A DNA stretch of 9,470 bases, taken from assembly GCA_023437865.1 (NCBI GenBank), contig JAEZFE010000382.1, forward strand, positions 1 to 9,470, in the 5' to 3' direction. The notes beneath the pieces were generated by a model. The model ran no database searches, was not told where the DNA came from, and saw only the letters and a program-made list of their open reading frames with translations. Origin of the DNA: Pseudomonadota bacterium (lineage in GTDB: Bacteria; Pseudomonadota; Alphaproteobacteria; Rhodospirillales; Magnetospirillaceae). Positions 1-6,947 of this stretch are shown one piece after another (position 1 is the first letter of the stretch; the number at the start of each line of letters is the position of its first letter). Made by a program: the position numbers and the translations under genes.

Positions 1-2
1 CC

Positions 3-137
3 CATGTGGAGCTTCTGGTTAAGCTGGCGCGCTGGGCCGAGGGCGGCGAAACCGCCGCGCCCGCGCCCGAGCCCGAGGACGAGATAGGCCGCTTGCTTAT
101 CCTGGCGCGGCAGGCGGTTGGCGAGGACGAGGCATGA
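3..137 (+). CDS. C-terminal end of an unidentified phage-module protein (partial)
   Basis: An open frame enters from the left edge and stops at the TGA at 135-137, which shares ATGA with the terminase start. The 44 visible residues have a helical stretch (VELLVKLARWAEGG), an Ala/Pro/Glu linker and an acidic end (VGEDEA). The overlap and the absence of any gap to the terminase suggest translational coupling within one transcript. A small terminase subunit often sits directly before the large one and would fit here, but no family motif is visible in so short a piece, so the function is unassigned. Confidence 0.55.
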   Translation, partial: HVELLVKLARWAEGGETAAPAPEPEDEIGRLLILARQAVGEDEA

Positions 138-1618
138 GGCCCGTCGACTTCCCCGAATTCATCTGGGTGTGGAACCACAAGCTCGGCCAGGACACGCCGC
201 GCCATCATATCAGGATGGCGCGGTGGCTGGCGGCGCGCTGGCGGGCGCGTGACCGCGAATTGCTGCTGATGGCGTTCCGCTCCAGCGGCAAGTCGACCAT
301 CGTCGGTCTGTTTTGCGCCTGGGTGCTGATGGGCGATCCCAATCTGCGCATTATGGTGCTGGCCGCCGATTTCGCCCTGGCCAAGAAAATGGTGCGCAAC
401 GTCAAGCGCATCATCGAGCGTCATCCGCTGACTGTAGGGCTGAAGCCGCCTCGGCGCGAGCATTGGGCATCGGACCAGTTTACCGTCAACCGTTCCGGCG
501 AGCTGCGCGACCCGTCCATGGTCGCCAAAGGTATCGGTGCCAACATCACCGGCTCGCGCGCCGAGATCATCATCTGCGACGATGTCGAGGTGCCCAATAC
601 CTGCGACAGCGCGCCCAAGCGCCTGGATCTGCGCGAGCGCCTGGGCGAGATCGAGTATGTGCTGGTGCCAGGCGGCACCCAGCTCTACGTGGGCACGCCG
701 CATAGCTTCTACACCATCTACGCCAAGCATCCCCGGCTGGAGGCCGGCGAGACACGCCCATTCCTCGATGGCTTCGAGCGGCTGGAGATTCCGCTGCTCG
801 ATGCCACAGGCGCCAGTGCGTGGCCGGAACGCTTTCCCGCCGACAAGGTGGCCGGCATCCGGCGGCGCACAGGACCCAATAAGTTCGACAGCCAGATGCT
901 GCTACAGCCGGTCAACATTGCCGATGGCCGCCTCGACCCCGATCGCCTGCGCCTGTACGAGGCCGAGCTGGTCTATGCCGAGAGCAACGGCCTGCCCATG
1001 CTGTCGCTGATGGGCAAGCGGCTGGTCTCGGCCTCGTGCTGGTGGGATCCCGCCTATGGGGCGCCGGGCAAGGGCGATTCCTCGGTCGTGGCGGCCCTAT
1101 TTACCGATGATAGCGGCGGTTACTGGCTGCACCGGGTGCGCTATCTGGAACACGACCCGGCCCAGGCCGACGTGGACGAGGCCACCCAGCTGTGCCGCCA
1201 AGTGGCCGCCTTCGTGCGCGAGCTGCACCTGCCGGCGGTGACGCTGGAGACCAACGGTATCGGCCGTTTCCTGCCGGGCCTGTTGCGGCGTGAGCTGGCG
1301 GCAGGGGGCACACCCTGCGCGGTGGTCGAGGCCAATTCCAAGCGTTCTAAGGATCAGCGCATCATCGACGCCTTCGATGCCGTGCTGGCGGCGGGGGCGC
1401 TGTCGGCGCATCGCAGCGTGTGGAACACGCCGTTCATCGCCGAGATGCGCGAATGGCAGCCGGGTGGCAAGGCCCGCGACGACGGCCTGGACGCCGTTGC
1501 CGGCTGCCTGCTCTCCCAACCCGTCCGCCTGGGCCGGCCCACGGTGCCTCTGGCCGAACGCCGCGACTGGCGGCCGGGCGGAGGCGGCATCAAGGTCATC
1601 ACCGAATTCGAATTATAA
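134..1618 (+). CDS. terL: Phage terminase large subunit (DNA-packaging ATPase/nuclease)
   Basis: Motor protein that drives DNA into phage proheads and cuts concatemers. In the 494 residues the N-terminal ATPase domain shows a Walker A motif FRSSGKST (48-55, K53), a Walker B strand EIIICDD (144-150) and a GTPHS coupling motif (187-191). The C-terminal RNase H-like nuclease domain shows three acidic positions in the expected order: D305 in WWDPAYG, E372 in LETNG, and D449/D450/D453 in DDGLDAVA. All catalytic landmarks are present and the length is typical of large terminases, so the gene looks intact. The ATG at 134 overlaps the preceding stop. An AAGGAG overlapping its own TAA serves the next gene, 11 bases on. 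Portal and capsid genes, which commonly follow a terminase, are absent downstream. It could belong to a prophage, a prophage remnant or a gene-transfer-agent-like element; the sequence here cannot separate these. Confidence 0.93.
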   Translation: MRPVDFPEFIWVWNHKLGQDTPRHHIRMARWLAARWRARDRELLLMAFRSSGKSTIVGLFCAWVLMGDPNLRIMVLAADFALAKKMVRNVKRIIERHPLTVGLKPPRREHWASDQFTVNRSGELRDPSMVAKGIGANITGSRAEIIICDDVEVPNTCDSAPKRLDLRERLGEIEYVLVPGGTQLYVGTPHSFYTIYAKHPRLEAGETRPFLDGFERLEIPLLDATGASAWPERFPADKVAGIRRRTGPNKFDSQMLLQPVNIADGRLDPDRLRLYEAELVYAESNGLPMLSLMGKRLVSASCWWDPAYGAPGKGDSSVVAALFTDDSGGYWLHRVRYLEHDPAQADVDEATQLCRQVAAFVRELHLPAVTLETNGIGRFLPGLLRRELAAGGTPCAVVEANSKRSKDQRIIDAFDAVLAAGALSAHRSVWNTPFIAEMREWQPGGKARDDGLDAVAGCLLSQPVRLGRPTVPLAERRDWRPGGGGIKVITEFEL

Positions 1619-1622
1619 GGAG
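1617..1622 (+). promoter_or_regulatory. Strong Shine-Dalgarno for the membrane/coiled-coil gene
   Basis: AAGGAG lies 7 bases before the ATG at 1630 and overlaps the terminase TAA (1616-1618). It fixes the start of the 101-residue protein at 1630, because the same reading frame is open far upstream inside the terminase gene. Confidence 0.7.
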
Positions 1623-1629
1623 AACAAAC

Positions 1630-1935
1630 ATGGATCATTGGAGCCTGGATCTGGGCTGGTGGATCACGGCGGTGGAATTGCCCGCCTTGGGCGGCCTGTT
1701 CGTCATGATCTGGAGGGCGCGGCACGAGGCCGACCAGCGCATGGACGACATCGACCACCGTGTCGAGGTCGGTATGAGCCAGTCGCGCGAATCCCTGGCC
1801 GCCTACAAGCTGGAGGTGGCCAAGACTTATGCTACCACCGGCACGCTCAAGGATGTGGAGCGGCGTCTGACCGAGCATCTGGTGCGCATCGAGGCCAAGC
1901 TGGATGCGGTTGGCGGGGTGGGGGCGCGGCTATGA
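1630..1935 (+). CDS. Small membrane-anchored coiled-coil phage protein, holin- or spanin-like candidate
   Basis: 101 residues. One hydrophobic segment lies at about residues 9-28 (WWITAVELPALGGLFVMIW, interrupted by E16) and is followed by a positive RAR. The remaining 70 residues are charged and helical with heptad-like spacing, ending in a block of the form LKDVERRLxxHLxRIEAKLD (73-92). The gene sits between the terminase and a cell wall hydrolase and overlaps the latter by ATGA (1932-1935), which is a lysis-cassette position. A single transmembrane segment with a long helix could be a holin, a spanin-like protein or a hydrolase regulator. No named family is confidently recognised, so the role is inferred from topology and context. 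The start is set by the AAGGAG at 1617-1622. Confidence 0.8.
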   Translation: MDHWSLDLGWWITAVELPALGGLFVMIWRARHEADQRMDDIDHRVEVGMSQSRESLAAYKLEVAKTYATTGTLKDVERRLTEHLVRIEAKLDAVGGVGARL

Positions 1936-2396
1936 GCGATCCCATCCTCATAATCGACGTGGAGCCCGATCCAGAATCGGAACCCGGCCCACTCAAGCCG
2001 GGCTCGGCGGTGGATGTGCTGGCCCGCACCGTCTACGGCGAGGCGCGCGGGGAATCCGTGCGCGGCAAGGAGGCGGTGGCCGCCGTCGTTATGAATCGCG
2101 TCCGGCGCGGCGGCTGGTGGGGCGAGACAGTGGAGCATGTCTGCCGCAAGCCCAACCAGTTCTCTTGTTGGAACCGGACCGATCCCAACCGCGTCAAGGT
2201 CGAGCGAGCGGACCAGAGCGACCGGGTATTCCGCATCTGCGTGCGCATTGCTCGCCGGGCGGTGGCGGGGGTGCTGGGCGATCCGACCCGTGGCGCCACC
2301 CACTACCACACCCGAGCGGTGGCGCCGGCCTGGGCCAGGGCGCTGGAGCCCTCGGCCGAGATCGGCAACCATCTGTTCTACAACGATGTGGAATGA
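1932..2396 (+). CDS. SleB/CwlJ-type cell wall hydrolase, probable phage endolysin
   Basis: 154 residues matching the Hydrolase_2 (SleB/CwlJ) fold, a peptidoglycan-cleaving family. Visible landmarks are LARTVYGEARGES (30-42) with E37 as the likely catalytic acid, the helix EAVAAVVMNRV (47-57), NQFSCW (75-80), GATHYHT (121-127) and PAWA (132-135). There is no signal peptide. The N-terminus is a polar Pro/Glu-rich stretch of about 25 residues, so export would need a holin or other help, which fits a phage lysis enzyme better than a housekeeping periplasmic hydrolase. The ATG overlaps the stop of the preceding membrane protein. SleB proteins were first described in spore germination, but the family is widespread in Proteobacteria and their phages, so no sporulation role is implied. 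This is the last gene of the module. Confidence 0.88.
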   Translation: MSDPILIIDVEPDPESEPGPLKPGSAVDVLARTVYGEARGESVRGKEAVAAVVMNRVRRGGWWGETVEHVCRKPNQFSCWNRTDPNRVKVERADQSDRVFRICVRIARRAVAGVLGDPTRGATHYHTRAVAPAWARALEPSAEIGNHLFYNDVE

Positions 2397-2439
2397 CAGC
2401 CGGCGGCGGCGAGGGTCGAGAGGGGGGCGCCCGTGCCTT

Positions 2440-3804
2440 TTAGCCGCCGTTCGCGGCTTTCGTGACCAACGTATCGAGTGCCTGCTTGACCCGTGCCACC
2501 GGGGTGTCAAAGTCGCTGGGGTCTGGCTGACGGAATAACCGCATGGCGGGATACCACGCGCAATCCTGCGGCTCGTCCAGCCAGCGCCAATCCGACACAT
2601 AGCGCAACATCACCCAGGTGGGGCGGCCCAGGGCGCCGGCCAAGTGGCAGGCGGAGGTGTCGATGGTGATAATCAAGTCCATCTCGGCCATGGCGGCGGC
2701 GGTGTCGGCGAAGCTGTTCAGGCGCGGCGACAGGTCGCGCACCAGCGCCGAGACGCCCAGCCGCGCCAAATCGGCCGCGCGCTCGCCCATCTGCAGGCTC
2801 CAGAACGCGATGCGTGGGTCTTCCATCAGCGGCAGCAGCCTGTCCAGCGGCCAGGAGCGGTCGCGCGGCGTAGTCTTGCCGGCCCATACCAGCCCCACAT
2901 TAAGCGCGGTCCCCGGTGGCCGCCCCAGCCTGAGGGCCGAGCCCTCCGGAGGAGACAGGTAGGCGTTGGGGGCCGGCAGGGTTTCCCAGGTGACGCCCAG
3001 CAGCAATGCCAGGCTCATCATAGGGGCCCATAGATCATAAGCGGGCAGGGCCGTGTGCTTCCCCACCACCAGGGCCACCGAGGGCATGGCGGCGAACAGG
3101 CTTGCCAGTTCGGGCATGCACTCCACCACCACCCGCGCGCCCTTCGCGGCAATCACCGGCAGGAAACGGGCGAATTGCAGCGCATCACCGAACCCCTGCT
3201 CGGCGGCGATCAGCACAGTCTTGCCGGCGATGTCGGCGCCGGGGTGCCAGCGTTCACCGGGTAGGTCACGCCGTGCCGTACGCGCCAAGCCCCAGCGCGC
3301 CTCATAGCCCGCCCAGCCGGCCTGATAGTTCTTGAGGTAGAGATCGGACAGCGCCAGATCCCAGGCGTAATCGGCGTTTTCCGGCTGTGACGCCGCCAGG
3401 CCGGCCAGCAGGGCGCGCGCCTCGGTATGCCGGCGGTGGTCGCGTAGCGCGAGTGCCAGGTTATAGGTGAATGAGGCCTGATCCGGCCGCGCTTCGTGGG
3501 CACGGCGCAGATGGACCTCTGCCTCCTCCAGCCGGCCCGCCTCGCGCAGTGCGTTTCCCAGATTGGAATGCATGGCCAGGTCGTCGGGATTGAGCGCCAG
3601 CGCACGCCGGTAGCTGGTGATGGCGGCATCCACCCGGCCCAGCCGGCGCAGCGTCACCCCCAGATTGCCATGGGCTTGGGCGTTGCTGGGGGCAAGTAGT
3701 GCCGCGCGGCCGAAGGCCTGGGCCGCCGCCTCCACCTGTCCCGCATTCCAGGCACGACCTCCCTCGGCCAGGGCGTCGGCGGCGGCTTGTTGCGCGGTGC
3801 TCAT
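2440..3804 (-). CDS. TPR-containing glycosyltransferase (GT9-like C-terminal domain)
   Basis: 454 residues from the ATG at 3804. About four TPR units fill residues 9-171 (clear repeats begin near 41, 74, 108 and 142, with the NLGxxLRxxGRxxxA pattern). A C-terminal domain of about 260 residues resembles ADP-heptose/GT9 transferases: AEQGFGDALQFARF (201-214), GLVWAGK (304-310) followed by RDRSWPLDRL, and the nucleotide-sugar-binding style motif TIDTSACHLAGALGRP (380-395). Such proteins probably glycosylate surface or secreted substrates; the sugar and acceptor are unknown. There is no signal peptide or membrane segment, so it is cytoplasmic. The frame extends to an in-frame TTG 15 bases further up, but GGGGGAG lies 6-12 bases before the ATG and favours it. 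It is convergent with the phage module, with a 43-base gap. No partner gene is adjacent. Confidence 0.85.
   Translation of the reverse strand: MSTAQQAAADALAEGGRAWNAGQVEAAAQAFGRAALLAPSNAQAHGNLGVTLRRLGRVDAAITSYRRALALNPDDLAMHSNLGNALREAGRLEEAEVHLRRAHEARPDQASFTYNLALALRDHRRHTEARALLAGLAASQPENADYAWDLALSDLYLKNYQAGWAGYEARWGLARTARRDLPGERWHPGADIAGKTVLIAAEQGFGDALQFARFLPVIAAKGARVVVECMPELASLFAAMPSVALVVGKHTALPAYDLWAPMMSLALLLGVTWETLPAPNAYLSPPEGSALRLGRPPGTALNVGLVWAGKTTPRDRSWPLDRLLPLMEDPRIAFWSLQMGERAADLARLGVSALVRDLSPRLNSFADTAAAMAEMDLIITIDTSACHLAGALGRPTWVMLRYVSDWRWLDEPQDCAWYPAMRLFRQPDPSDFDTPVARVKQALDTLVTKAANGG
2442..2458 (+). terminator. Weak hairpin at the convergent end of the phage module
   Basis: AGCCGC pairs perfectly with GCGGCT around a 5-base loop, followed by only TTT on the plus strand. 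It lies 45 bases after the hydrolase stop and overlaps the last codons of the TPR gene on the other strand. The short T-run makes it a poor intrinsic terminator, and GC-rich coding sequence often yields such stems by chance. Confidence 0.3.
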
Positions 3805-3883
3805 CGTTCTCTCCCCCAAAGATTGCGCCAGTGTTCACCGGGCGCGCGCCCATGTGCAAGCCCCGCTGTCAAAACCCTGTGCA

Positions 3884-3912
3884 TTGTCGGGGGATTATTC
3901 CTGGGCTAAGGT
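3884..3912 (+). promoter_or_regulatory. Weak candidate promoter for the DUF2934 gene in the divergent region
   Basis: TTGTCG (3884-3889) and TAAGGT (3907-3912) are 17 bases apart and 37 bases before the ATG at 3949. The matches to the sigma70 consensus are only 4/6 and 3/6. On the minus strand of the same 144-base region (3805-3948) there is a perfect TTGACA (3872 down to 3867) facing the TPR gene, but no acceptable -10 at 16-18 bases because that stretch is the palindrome GGGCGCGCGCCC (3840-3851). Apart from these weak signals and the two ribosome binding sites, I see nothing else here. Confidence 0.2.
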
Positions 3913-3948
3913 TTTCCCATCCGCCAGCGATCCCAAGGGGACGAAGCC

Positions 3949-4179
3949 ATGAGTGCGCAGGATCAGATCCAGAAACTTGCCTACACGCTGTGGCAGGATG
4001 CGGGTAGCCCGCATGGCCGCGACATGGATTTTTGGCTGGCGGCCGAGGCCCAGTTGACCGTTGGCCAAGCGGCCAAGCCCAGGGCCGGAGCAAAACTCAA
4101 AGCCCCGGCCAAGTCGAACGCGCCCGCCAAGCCCCCAGCGAAGCCCAAAGCTCGGGCCAAGGCAGCCGCCAAGGCCTGA
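3949..4179 (+). CDS. DUF2934 protein with a Lys/Ala/Pro-rich basic tail
   Basis: 76 residues. Residues 7-36 (from IQKLAYTLWQDAG, through PHGRDMDFW, to AEAQL) match the DUF2934 signature of Ala-Tyr-x-Leu-Trp, then Gly-x-Pro-x-Gly and Trp-x-x-Ala-Glu. The function of this family is unknown. Residues 41-76 are almost only Ala, Lys and Pro, with nine Lys, two Arg and no acidic residue, like the C-terminal tail of histone H1 or bacterial H1-like proteins. That suggests, but does not show, binding to DNA, RNA or another polyanion. AAGGGG at 3935-3940 lies 8 bases before the ATG. The gene stands alone on this strand. It diverges from the TPR gene and converges with corA, leaving 4 bases between the stops, so no separate terminator fits in the gap. 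It is cytoplasmic: no signal peptide or membrane segment. Confidence 0.85.
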   Translation: MSAQDQIQKLAYTLWQDAGSPHGRDMDFWLAAEAQLTVGQAAKPRAGAKLKAPAKSNAPAKPPAKPKARAKAAAKA

Positions 4180-4183
4180 GTGG

Positions 4184-5161
4184 CTACATCCAGCCCTTCC
4201 GCTTGAACAGCCAGAACGGTACCAGCGCGGCCACCAGCATCATCAGCAGGGCCAGGGGATAGCCCCAAGGCTGGTCAAGCTCGGGCATGTGGTGGAAGTT
4301 CATGCCGTAGATGCTGGCCACCAGGGTGGGTGGCATCAGCAGCACTGCCATGACCGAGAACAGCTTGATGATCTGATTTTGCTGGATGTTGATCATGCCC
4401 AGCGTGGCATCCAGCAGGAAGCCCACCTTGCCCGCCAGGAAGTCGGCGTAGTCGGACAGCGATTGAAGATCGCGTCCGATGGTCTTCAGCCGCGACTGCG
4501 CATCCTTGACGCCCAGCGCATTGTCTTCGGCGGGCAGGAACGCCACCACCCGGCGCAGGCCCATAATGGTGTCCCGCGCCTTGGCTTGCAGGTCGCCGCC
4601 GCGCCCGATGGTGCGTAGCATGACCTCAAGGTCGCGCGAGGTGGCGCGCCGGCGCGGTCGCAGCGGATCGGGCTGATGGAAGATGCGGTGCGAGATCCCG
4701 TCCTGCTCCTGGGCGATGCGCTCCAGTACGTCGGCCATGCGGTCCACCAGCGCCTCAAGCATGCCCAGCAGCAGCTCGCCGCCGCTGGTGAGGGCCGGCG
4801 GGTTGCGCTCCAGCCGGGTGATATAGGCGGCCACCGCCTGGGGGGTGCCGTAGCGTACGGTGATCAGTCGGCCCTGCGCCAGGATGAAGGTCAGCGAGAC
4901 ATTCTCGGGATTGAATCCGGTGGAATTGGTCAGCACCGGCGCGGTCATGGTCAGGGTGTCGCCCTCGCGCGCCAGTCGGCTGGAGACCTCAATCTCCTGC
5001 ATCTCCTCGCGCGTGGGCACCTCGATTCCCAGCAAATCTTCGACCACCCGCTCTTCGTCGGGCGTGGGCGATAACAAGTCGATCCACAGGGCATCGGGCC
5101 CCATCAACTCGGGGCCGCCACGGTGCAGGCGACCGTCGGTGCGGTGGTAAATGGTGATCAT
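4184..5161 (-). CDS. corA: CorA-family magnesium/divalent cation channel
   Basis: 325 residues from the ATG at 5161. Homopentameric inner-membrane channel for Mg2+ (Co2+ and Ni2+ in some members). The large cytoplasmic N-terminal funnel (1-265) ends in a long stalk helix. TM1 is at about 267-286 and runs into the signature YGMNF (285-289, GMN selectivity loop), followed by HMPEL (291-295). TM2 is at about 299-319, and the protein ends with the basic tail KRKGWM. Length and order are those of a complete CorA. An in-frame GTG lies 24 bases upstream, but AGGA 7 bases before the ATG, together with the family-typical N-terminus MITIY, favours 5161. The gene is co-directional with bactofilin, 43 bases behind its stop, with a hairpin in the gap. 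It may share the M23-bactofilin transcript; a functional link to cell shape is not established. Confidence 0.93.
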   Translation of the reverse strand: MITIYHRTDGRLHRGGPELMGPDALWIDLLSPTPDEERVVEDLLGIEVPTREEMQEIEVSSRLAREGDTLTMTAPVLTNSTGFNPENVSLTFILAQGRLITVRYGTPQAVAAYITRLERNPPALTSGGELLLGMLEALVDRMADVLERIAQEQDGISHRIFHQPDPLRPRRRATSRDLEVMLRTIGRGGDLQAKARDTIMGLRRVVAFLPAEDNALGVKDAQSRLKTIGRDLQSLSDYADFLAGKVGFLLDATLGMINIQQNQIIKLFSVMAVLLMPPTLVASIYGMNFHHMPELDQPWGYPLALLMMLVAALVPFWLFKRKGWM

Positions 5162-5178
5162 GACGGTATCCTGGTCGC

Positions 5179-5204
5179 CTGCCACAGGCCCGTCAAGGTG
5201 GCAG
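5179..5204 (-). promoter_or_regulatory. 7-bp hairpin between bactofilin and corA
   Basis: CTGCCAC (5179-5185) and GTGGCAG (5198-5204) form a perfect 7-base stem around a 12-base loop, directly after the bactofilin TAG on the minus strand. No T-tract follows, so it is not a standard terminator. It covers the alternative GTG codon of corA (5185-5183) and stops just before the AGGA ribosome site, so it could act in mRNA processing, 3'-end protection or tuning of corA translation. Confidence 0.35.
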
Positions 5205-5601
5205 CTACTGGGCGGCCAGTGCCTCGGCCTCGGCCTCGGGGGCCGCCTGGGCCGCAGGTGAACCCCTGCGGATCAGGTGGCCTTCCAGGCTGCCGCCGGC
5301 CTCGATCTCCAGGGTTTCGTGGGTGATATCCCCGACCACGTGGGCGGACTTGGCGATGGTCACATGGGTGGCGGCGATCTTGCCGGTCAGATGGCCGTGC
5401 ACGCGCACGTTCTCGGCGGTCACCTCGCCGACGATGCGGGCGCCTTCGCCAATCACCAGGATCTGGCAGGTGATGTCACCCTCGACCTGGCCGTCGATCT
5501 GCGCTTCGCCCTGGGTGATGATGTCGCCGATGATGCGCATGTCGGCGCCGATGACGGACAGTCCCGGGCCACGGGAAGCCGAATTGCCGGCGGAGCCGCC
5601 C

Positions 5602-5621
<20 letters not shown>
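5205..5621 (-). CDS. Bactofilin cytoskeletal protein
   Basis: 138 residues of the bactofilin (formerly DUF583) family. Bactofilins polymerise without nucleotide into membrane-associated filaments that position cell wall enzymes. A polar N-terminal tail (1-20) is followed by the beta-helix core at about 21-116, with short repeats every 16-18 residues: VIGADMRIIGDI, AQIDGQVEGDI, VIGEGARIVGEV, VRVHGHLTGKI, VTIAKSAHVVGDI, LEIEAGGSLEGHL. An Ala/Glu-rich tail (122-138) ends the protein. The ATG at 5621 lies 20 bases inside the 3' end of the M23 peptidase gene, with a GTAGGA ribosome site in that gene, so the two are probably translationally coupled. The M23-bactofilin pairing is known from cell-shape loci in several bacteria and points to a role in localising that peptidase. 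The symbol bacA is used for such proteins but also for an unrelated enzyme, so none is given. Confidence 0.93.
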
Positions 5622-6810
<1,189 letters not shown>

Positions 6811-6814
6811 GTGA

Positions 6815-6821
6815 CCTCCCC
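6815..6821 (-). promoter_or_regulatory. Shine-Dalgarno that supports a TTG start for the M23 gene
   Basis: On the minus strand GGGGAGG precedes TTG (6810-6808) by 4 bases. It is the strongest ribosome site in the first 160 bases of the open frame. Spacing is slightly short but workable. No ATG in frame lies between 6966 and this site. Confidence 0.55.
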
Positions 6822-6858
6822 TGCCTTTTGCGGACGTGCGGTATCTTTTGGCCGAGGG

Positions 6859-6887
6859 AGTGTAGCCGTCCGATGTGCGTTTGCCTA
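6859..6887 (-). promoter_or_regulatory. Candidate sigma70-type promoter for M23-bactofilin-corA
   Basis: Read on the minus strand, TAGGCA (6887-6882) and TACACT (6864-6859) are 17 bases apart, each a 4/6 match to the -35 and -10 consensus. Transcription would begin near 6852, giving a leader of about 42 bases to the TTG start. The -35 box lies inside a perfect inverted repeat, which is compatible with regulation at this site. The call rests on consensus matching only. Confidence 0.35.
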
Positions 6888-6894
6888 CAGGCAA
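6881..6894. promoter_or_regulatory. Perfect 14-base palindrome TTGCCTACAGGCAA, possible operator
   Basis: Six-base arms TTGCCT and AGGCAA are exact reverse complements around a 2-base centre, in non-coding DNA and overlapping the candidate -35 box of the M23 operon. A dimeric repressor could occupy it. No known regulator is recognised from the sequence. Confidence 0.4.
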
Positions 6895-6899
6895 TGATC

Positions 6900-6914
6900 T
6901 TAAACGATCGGTAA
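6900..6914. promoter_or_regulatory. CtrA-box-like element TTAA-N7-GTAA
   Basis: The alphaproteobacterial cell-cycle regulator CtrA recognises TTAA-N7-TTAA. Here TTAA (6900-6903) and GTAA (6911-6914) have the right 7-base spacing, a 7/8 match, about 12 bases upstream of the candidate -35 box of the M23-bactofilin unit. The region is one of the few AT-richer spots of the window, which raises the chance of a random match. Confidence 0.3.
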
Positions 6915-6931
6915 ATTCGGAAACCTTGAAC

Positions 6932-6947
6932 TGATCCGGTGGGATCA
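6932..6947 (-). terminator. Hairpin at the stop codon of the 682-residue membrane protein gene
   Basis: TGATCC and GGATCA form a perfect 6-base stem with a 4-base loop; the first arm includes the TGA stop of the gene (6947-6945). No T-run follows on the minus strand, so termination would be weak or factor-dependent, and read-through into the M23 gene is possible. Confidence 0.3.

Noticed and set aside
1932..2396. SleB name as a sign of a spore-forming organism
   Set aside because: The family is common in non-sporulating Proteobacteria and phages. GC content and all other genes point to an alphaproteobacterium.
1827..2600. 257-codon open frame on the minus strand across the hydrolase gene and the module junction
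   Set aside because: Antisense to the SleB gene and overlaps the end of the TPR gene in another frame. Composition is Arg/His/Pro-rich with no motif.
3840..3851. 12-base palindrome GGGCGCGCGCCC
   Set aside because: Pure G/C alternating sequence arises readily in a genome this GC-rich. It has no supporting promoter geometry, so it is mentioned only within the intergenic description.
4069..4176. Repeated GCCAAG/AAGCCC units, possible tandem repeat or terminator
   Set aside because: They encode the Lys/Ala/Pro tail of the DUF2934 protein. The units are irregular and best explained by the amino acid composition.
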